Assembly (NCBI RefSeq): GCF_021343995.1 | Contig: NZ_JAJTTE010000056.1 | Span: 1-42,944, forward strand | From: Pseudonocardia terrae | Lineage (GTDB): Bacteria; Actinomycetota; Actinomycetes; Mycobacteriales; Pseudonocardiaceae | Reading direction: 5' to 3' | Length of the DNA: 42,944 nt | Shown here: positions 38,839 through 42,944 of the stretch, in pieces | Layout: the number at the start of each line of letters is the position of its first letter | How positions within the stretch are numbered: the stretch's first letter is position 1 | Made by a program: the position numbers and the translations under genes | The notes under the pieces: generated by a model | Database searches by the model: none | The model's input: the letters and a program-made list of their open reading frames with translations, nothing else | Told to the model about the DNA's origin: nothing

Positions 38839-39309
38839 TCAACCGGTCAGGGCGGGGACGCGTCGGGGGGTGCGCTCCCCGGACCGGCCGCCGACGGTGC
38901 CGGTGGTGCCGGTGCCGGTGGTGCCGGTGCCGACCGTGCCGCTGTCGGCGACGACCGCGTCGAGCAGAGCGAGGACACGGCCCGGCAGGACGGGCCTGCG
39001 GTCCTCCAGACCGGCGACGACCAGCTCGACCCCGACGGTCGCGGCGCGGTGCCGGGCGTGGCGCAGCACGTCCAGGCCCCGGCACTCGAAGGACCGGACG
39101 TCGCGCAGGTCCACGACGAGCCGGCCGCCGCGTCCGTTCGCCCCCTCCCGGGCCGACGTGACCAACGAGGAGGAGTCGCGCAACAGGTCGTCGAGCAGCC
39201 GCAGCAGCCGCGTCCCGTTGCCCGCGTCGAGGTCGCCGGCGACACGCACCAGGACGGTGGCGGTGCCGGGCACCTCGACGGAGAGCTGGACGGGAAGCGC
39301 CGAGGTCAT
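38839..39309 (-). CDS. STAS-domain protein (anti-sigma-factor antagonist-like)
   Basis: A 156-residue protein with a STAS fold (about 5-118): VQLSVEVPGTATVLVRVAGDLDAGNGTRLLRLLDDLL, then GGRLVVDLRDVRSFECRGLDVLRHARHRA. The position usually holding the phosphorylated Ser (DLSGVxFxDSxG) is FECRG, so the phospho-Ser is replaced by Cys and regulation by a kinase is doubtful. The tail is a GT-repeat (TVGTGTTGTGTTGTVGG), from an 18-bp repeat near 38896-38935. ATG at 39309 has GAGGAG 8 bases upstream. A DevR-type box (39443-39457) lies 134 bp upstream. No partner kinase is adjacent. Confidence 0.85.
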   Translation of the reverse strand: MTSALPVQLSVEVPGTATVLVRVAGDLDAGNGTRLLRLLDDLLRDSSSLVTSAREGANGRGGRLVVDLRDVRSFECRGLDVLRHARHRAATVGVELVVAGLEDRRPVLPGRVLALLDAVVADSGTVGTGTTGTGTTGTVGGRSGERTPRRVPALTG

Positions 39310-39442
39310 GGGTTCTGCTCCTCTCACGCCCTCCGGGCGCGGGTCAGGTGCTCGGACGTGGTCGAACGGGTTGTCCCGGGGGCTCCTTCTACCGTCCGTC
39401 GTACCGCCGCGCCGTCAGTAGCCGCGGAGGTCCCCGCCGGTC

Positions 39443-39457
39443 GGGACCAAGGTCCCT
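39443..39457. promoter_or_regulatory. DevR-type box upstream of the STAS gene
   Basis: GGGACCAAGGTCCCT is close to a perfect palindrome; on the minus strand AGGGACCTTGGTCCC fits GGGACYTTNGNCCC at every defined base. Confidence 0.65.
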
Positions 39458-39508
39458 GTCGGTGAGCGCGAACCCGTACGGCGGTCCGGTCCGTGTCCCG
39501 CCGCCCGT

Positions 39509-40069
39509 TCAGCCCGTGGACGCGCGCCCGGTCCAGCGCGGCTCCACCTCGGCCCACTCCCGCGCCCACTCGGCGGCGCGCAGCCGGGCGACCCCGGCGA
39601 ACGCCAGCCGCCCGAGCCCCGCGACCGCGAGCCCGCACAGCAGCAGCAGGGTGCCGGCCGACGTGATCGTCACGAACACGACCTCGTCCGGGCCGAGCGG
39701 GGCGCGGACGAGCCGGCCGTCGACGGTCACCCACGCGGGCACCTCGTCGCCGGCGCGCTTCGGGGCGGCGACCTCGGTGCGCCCGGTGTGTACGACGCCG
39801 TCGGGCCCGGTCCAGCGGACGTCGGCCGGGATCCGGTTGCCGGAGTCCGGGACCACCGGAACCTCCTCCGCGACGCTCACCGTGAGCGGGGTGCGGTCGC
39901 GGGCCTCGGCCGCGGCCCGCGCGGCGAGGTTGCCGTGGATGCTCAGCCCGACGACCAGGCCCACGCCCAGCGCCACCAGCGCCAGGGCACAGACCAGCCA
40001 CGCGACGAGGTCCGCGAGGCGGTCCGAGCGCCGTCGGGGCAGGCGGGCCCGGCGCGGCGGTGAGGCCAT
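39509..40069 (-). CDS. Rv1733c-type membrane protein
   Basis: A 186-residue protein with two membrane helices (about 20-48, LVAWLVCALALVALGVGLVVGLSIHG; and about 132-158, VFVTITSAGTLLLLCGLAVAGL) flanking an extracellular domain with ADVRWTGPDGVVHTGRTEVAAPKRAGDEVPAWVTVDGRLVRAP. The order and this central pattern match Mycobacterium Rv1733c, a DevR-regulon membrane protein of unknown function. A basic N terminus (RRARLPRRRSDR) is also shared. ATG at 40069. A near-perfect DevR-type box (40104-40118) lies 35 bp upstream. Confidence 0.85.
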   Translation of the reverse strand: MASPPRRARLPRRRSDRLADLVAWLVCALALVALGVGLVVGLSIHGNLAARAAAEARDRTPLTVSVAEEVPVVPDSGNRIPADVRWTGPDGVVHTGRTEVAAPKRAGDEVPAWVTVDGRLVRAPLGPDEVVFVTITSAGTLLLLCGLAVAGLGRLAFAGVARLRAAEWAREWAEVEPRWTGRASTG

Positions 40070-40103
40070 CGCGCCAGCCTCGGGAGGACGGTCGGTGCCG
40101 GGC

Positions 40104-40118
40104 AGGGCCGAAGGTCCG
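40104..40118. promoter_or_regulatory. DevR-type box upstream of the Rv1733c-type gene
   Basis: On the minus strand CGGACCTTCGGCCCT, one mismatch from GGGACCTTCGGCCCT. It is 35 bp before the start codon, so it would be near -40 if the mRNA has a short leader. Confidence 0.65.
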
Positions 40119-40201
40119 CAGGAGTCCCGGCGTCGGTCGGGACCGCGGACCGGGTGGCAGCGAGGACGGGCGGCGGCTCACGGCGGCGGCGACGGCGCTG
40201 C

Positions 40202-42010
40202 TCAGGCCAGCGGCGTCGTCCAGCGGAGCCGGGAGCCGCGCGGCGGGTGCGGGGCCAGCTCGAAGGTGCCGCCGCGGCGCTGCGCCCGCCGCCCGAGATT
40301 CGCCAGGCCGCTGCGCCGTAGATCCTTCCCGGGGCCCTTCCCGTCGTCGGTCACCACGAGGGAGAGCCGGTCGTCGCCGTCGCCGTCGCCGGTCTCCGCC
40401 ACGACATCGACCTCCACCCGCGACGCCCCGGCGTGCTTCGCCACGTTGGCCAGCGCCTCCCGCAGGACGGCGACCAGGTCGTCGGCGAGCGAGGCGTCGT
40501 GCGCCGCGGCGACCAGGGTCTCGGCCGGACCGCTGAAGCGCAGCAGCGGCGTGAAGCCGAGCAGCCGCGCCGACTCGGTGACCACGACCAGGATCCGGCT
40601 GCGGACGCTCTCGTCGTCCCCGCTGCGCTGCAGCGAGAAGATGCTGGTGCGGATCTGCGCGATGGTGTCGTCGAGATCGCCGATGACCCGGGTCAGCCGC
40701 TCGGTCTCGGGGCCGGGGAGCCGGGCGGCCACGCCCTGCAGCGAGAGCCCGGCGGCGAAGAGCCGCTGGATCACGTGGTCGTGCAGGTCGGCGGCGATCC
40801 GCTCGCGTTCGTCGAGCACGTGCAGCCGCTCCCGCTCGACGCGGGCCTCCGCGAGCTCCAGCGCGATGGCCGCCTGGTTGGCGAACCCGGCGGTCATCTT
40901 CTGGTCCTCCTCGGTGAAGGCCGGCCTGCCGACCCGGCGGGCCAGCAGCAGCACGCCGTCCGTCTGCTCGGCCCCGAGCAGCGGGACGACGAGCACGGGG
41001 CCGATCCGCAGCTCGGCGACCGCGACCGCGGGCTCGAGGTCGGGCAGCTCCCGCGGGTCCGCCAACCGCAGCGGCCGGCACGTCTCGAAGACGTGCCCGG
41101 ACAGCGACCGCGACCGCGGGAGCGTGCCGCCGCGCAGGTGCTCCGCGACGACCTCCTGCCCGGGGCCGCTCTCCGCGATCTCGATCCGCAGCGAGTCCTC
41201 GTCGTCGTCGGGCAGCAGCACGACCGCGAGGTCGGCGCGGGTGAGCTCCCGGCTGCGCTCGGCGATGGTGCACAACGGCCCGCCCTGGGAGGGGTCCAGC
41301 GTCGCGCGGGTCACGGCGGCGGTCGCGGCGAGCCACTCGCCGCGGCGCCGGGTGGCCTCGTAGAGCCGGGCGTTGTCGATCGCTACCCCCGCCGTGACGG
41401 CCAGCGCGCGGAGGAGCTCCTCGTCCTCCGGGCTGAACTCGCCGCGCCCGCTCTCGCCGAGATAGAGGCCGCCGAACTTCTCGTTCCGGATCCGGATCGG
41501 CACGCCCAGGAAGCTCCGCACGGGCGGATGCCCGGGAGGCAGGCCCGACGACCGCGGGTCCCCGGCGGCGGTGCGCAACCGGATCGGGCGGCCCTCGTCG
41601 AGCACCGCCGCCAGCAGCCCCTTGCCCTCGGGAGACGTCCCGATCTCGCGCACCGTCTCCTCGTCCATGCCGTCCTGGACGAGCTCGGCGATGTGCCCGT
41701 CCGGGCCGAGCACCCCGAGGGCGGCGAAGCGGGCGTCGACCAGCTCGCGCGCGGCCTGGCAGACCCGCCGCAGGACCTCGGGCAGCGCGAGGTCGGTGAT
41801 GACGGCCTGGTTGGCGCGCAACAACCCGCGCAACCGGCCCTGGGTCGCCATGACCTCGCCGGCGCGCTCGACGAGCTGGCGGAGCAGCTGCTCGAGCTCG
41901 AGGCGCGGCAGGTCGGGGAAGGTCAGCGCCAGGTCGGAGGGACCGGTCCGGCCACGCCCCGGTGTCCGCGCGGTGGCGTTCCCCGCAGCGGACGGCTCGT
42001 CCACGGACAT
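40202..42010 (-). CDS. Second DevS/DosT-like haem sensor histidine kinase
   Basis: A 602-residue kinase with the same order: GAF-A (about 65-220), GAF-B (about 235-390), H-box ADLHDHVIQRLF (His410), N-box EALANVAKH, and a DDGKGPG G-box. GAF-A has GLPPGHPPVRSFLGVPIRIR with His161 at the DevS His149 position and FGGLYLGES with Tyr183 at the Tyr171 position. It should be a second gas or redox sensor, perhaps feeding the same DevR-like protein, as DosT and DosS do for DosR. No response regulator is adjacent. The ATG is at 42010 with GAGGGGGAACG upstream. A DevR-type box is 183 bp upstream (42193-42207). Confidence 0.92.
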   Translation of the reverse strand: MSVDEPSAAGNATARTPGRGRTGPSDLALTFPDLPRLELEQLLRQLVERAGEVMATQGRLRGLLRANQAVITDLALPEVLRRVCQAARELVDARFAALGVLGPDGHIAELVQDGMDEETVREIGTSPEGKGLLAAVLDEGRPIRLRTAAGDPRSSGLPPGHPPVRSFLGVPIRIRNEKFGGLYLGESGRGEFSPEDEELLRALAVTAGVAIDNARLYEATRRRGEWLAATAAVTRATLDPSQGGPLCTIAERSRELTRADLAVVLLPDDDEDSLRIEIAESGPGQEVVAEHLRGGTLPRSRSLSGHVFETCRPLRLADPRELPDLEPAVAVAELRIGPVLVVPLLGAEQTDGVLLLARRVGRPAFTEEDQKMTAGFANQAAIALELAEARVERERLHVLDERERIAADLHDHVIQRLFAAGLSLQGVAARLPGPETERLTRVIGDLDDTIAQIRTSIFSLQRSGDDESVRSRILVVVTESARLLGFTPLLRFSGPAETLVAAAHDASLADDLVAVLREALANVAKHAGASRVEVDVVAETGDGDGDDRLSLVVTDDGKGPGKDLRRSGLANLGRRAQRRGGTFELAPHPPRGSRLRWTTPLA

Positions 42011-42192
42011 CGTTCCCCCTCCGCGGTCCCCGTCCGGCCCGCGTGGCGCGTCGACGTCCCCGGCCGCGCCACGAACCTGCACGCTACGCAGCGCAGGACC
42101 GGGACGCCAGGGGCCCGGCAGGGCGAACGGGCCCGCCACCGGCCGGGTCAGTCCGCAGCGCCGCACGCCCGTTCCCCGGCGGCCGGTGACGC

Positions 42193-42207
42193 GGGACTTC
42201 CGGCCCT
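42193..42207. promoter_or_regulatory. DevR-type box matching the mycobacterial motif exactly
   Basis: GGGACTTCCGGCCCT fits the Mycobacterium DevR motif GGGACTTNNGNCCCT at every defined base. It lies between the divergent kinase and USP genes. Confidence 0.65.
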
Positions 42208-42309
42208 GCCGGGGCGGGGTCCCCGGCACGGAGGGTGGGCGGGTGATCGTGCACTCCCCCGCACCCCACCGTCCCGTCCCCTCCGGCCCGGCCGCCGGCC
42301 GCACCGCCA

Positions 42310-42368
42310 GTTCCTGCACGGCCTGTTCCTGCACGGCCTGTTCCTGCACCGCCTGTTCCTGCACCGCC
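42310..42368. repeat. 15-bp minisatellite, four copies
   Basis: GTTCCTGCACGGCCT at 42310, 42325, 42340 and 42355, the last two with one changed base. It ends 20 bases before the USP start. Confidence 0.9.
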
Positions 42369-42388
42369 GTCGTCGCGGCGGTCCGCCC

Positions 42389-42944
42389 GTGACGGCCACC
42401 GCGCCGGTGCGGCCCGTCCTCGTCCTCGACGACGGCGGGACCGTGGCCGGGATCGCCGCCCAGCGCTGGGCCGCGGCCGAGGCGAGCCGCCGGGAGCTGC
42501 CGCTGCAGCTCGTGGGCACGCAGGCGGACGGCGTCCACGCGGTGCGCCGGCTGCGCGGGGAGTACCCGCGGCTCCCGGAGGAGGTGCTGCGCACCGCCGT
42601 CGACGAGGCCCTGGAGCGCGACGCCGAGCTGGTCGCCGTGCGGGCGTGGCGGGCCGGCGGGCGCGGGCTGCGCGACCTCGCCCGGCTGCTGCCCGGCCCG
42701 TTCGGCGCGGATCGCGTCCTGGGCGGCCGGGGTGACGGCGCGGGCGACACCGCCGAGGAGGCGCAGCGCGAGCTCGACCAGCTGCTCTCGCCCTGGCGCA
42801 TCGGCTACCCGGAGCTGCGGCTGCACCCGCTCGTGGTCCTCGGCGACCTGCCGCCGGTCCTCACGATGCTCTCCGTCGACGCCGAGCTGCTCGTCGTGGG
42901 CCGGTCCGGCCGGGGTGCCCTGCTGCGGGCCGTCGCCGGGGCAC
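42389..42944 (+). CDS. Universal stress protein-like, cut by the window edge
   Basis: From GTG at 42389, 185 codons remain open to the edge. The start, VRPVLVLDDGGTVAGIAAQRWAAAEASRRELPLQLV, resembles the opening of a UspA domain though the usual VDGS is changed to LDDGG. The last segment LSVDAELLVVGRSGRGALLRAV is the ATP-binding G-2X-G pattern of a UspA domain. It differs from the two USPs at 36591-38341 by a shortened first domain or a long insert. The rest of the gene lies beyond the window. It is divergent from the second kinase, with a DevR-type box between. Confidence 0.75.
   Translation, partial: MTATAPVRPVLVLDDGGTVAGIAAQRWAAAEASRRELPLQLVGTQADGVHAVRRLRGEYPRLPEEVLRTAVDEALERDAELVAVRAWRAGGRGLRDLARLLPGPFGADRVLGGRGDGAGDTAEEAQRELDQLLSPWRIGYPELRLHPLVVLGDLPPVLTMLSVDAELLVVGRSGRGALLRAVAGA

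Larger units (their letters stand above)
42011..42388. other. 378-bp divergent gap with a DevR-type box and a minisatellite
   Basis: Between the second kinase and the rightward USP gene there is no reading frame of interest. It holds the box at 42193-42207 and the 15-bp repeats at 42310-42369. Confidence 0.8.

Overview
The window is very GC-rich with short gene gaps, many GTG/TTG starts and 1-8 base stop/start overlaps. Gene content (ctaE-qcrCAB with a dihaem QcrC, an FprA-type ferredoxin reductase, a DevR/DevS-type system, an ECF42-DGPF pair) points to an actinomycete, most likely a member of the Pseudonocardiaceae. The genus is an inference from overall resemblance, not a tested result. I see no rRNA, tRNA, CRISPR array, phage gene or transposase.

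Layout. 1-238 is the start of a secreted protein with Ala-Leu-Pro-Pro-Gly repeats that runs off the left edge. 239-1393 is non-coding and holds an array of about 105-bp palindromic repeats. 1394-7402 is the housekeeping core: trpD and a receiver-like protein leftward, and ctaE-qcrC-qcrA-qcrB (cytochrome bcc-aa3 branch) rightward. 7403-8089 holds a predicted branched-chain amino-acid leader peptide and attenuator in front of an orphan ACT-domain protein. 8158-13086 has a ferredoxin-NADP reductase, a GlxA-type regulator with a likely operator, an AlkZ-like glycosylase and a luciferase-like flavoprotein. 13154-17253 is a partial protocatechuate/beta-ketoadipate set (IclR regulator, pcaB, HAD phosphatase, CoA-transferase scoAB) with two IclR-type boxes. 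17360-21092 is lutABC (lactate oxidation) with its divergent GntR regulator. 21105-24186 has an ECF42 sigma factor, its DGPF partner and an APC permease. 24187-25782 is a 1.6-kb non-coding island of minisatellite and composite palindromic repeats.

25783-42944 is the most interesting part. After an ECF sigma/membrane-protein pair comes a cluster whose genes match the mycobacterial DevR (DosR) hypoxia/dormancy regulon: a DevR-like regulator, two DevS/DosT-like kinases that both keep the haem-ligand His and the distal Tyr of the GAF-A domain, two Acg-type nitroreductase-like proteins, a CBS-pair protein, three universal stress proteins and an Rv1733c-type membrane protein. A 15-bp motif close to GGGACCTTCGKCCCT recurs in the intergenic regions between them, including before two genes not usually listed in that regulon (a 70-residue zinc ribbon and a STAS protein). 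An MHS transporter and a GAF-PucR regulator sit inside the cluster without such a box.

Window-wide patterns: eight start codons lie 6-8 bases after a TANNNT-like -10 element (predicted leaderless mRNAs), and non-coding gaps are rich in GATC-bounded palindromes and short tandem repeats.
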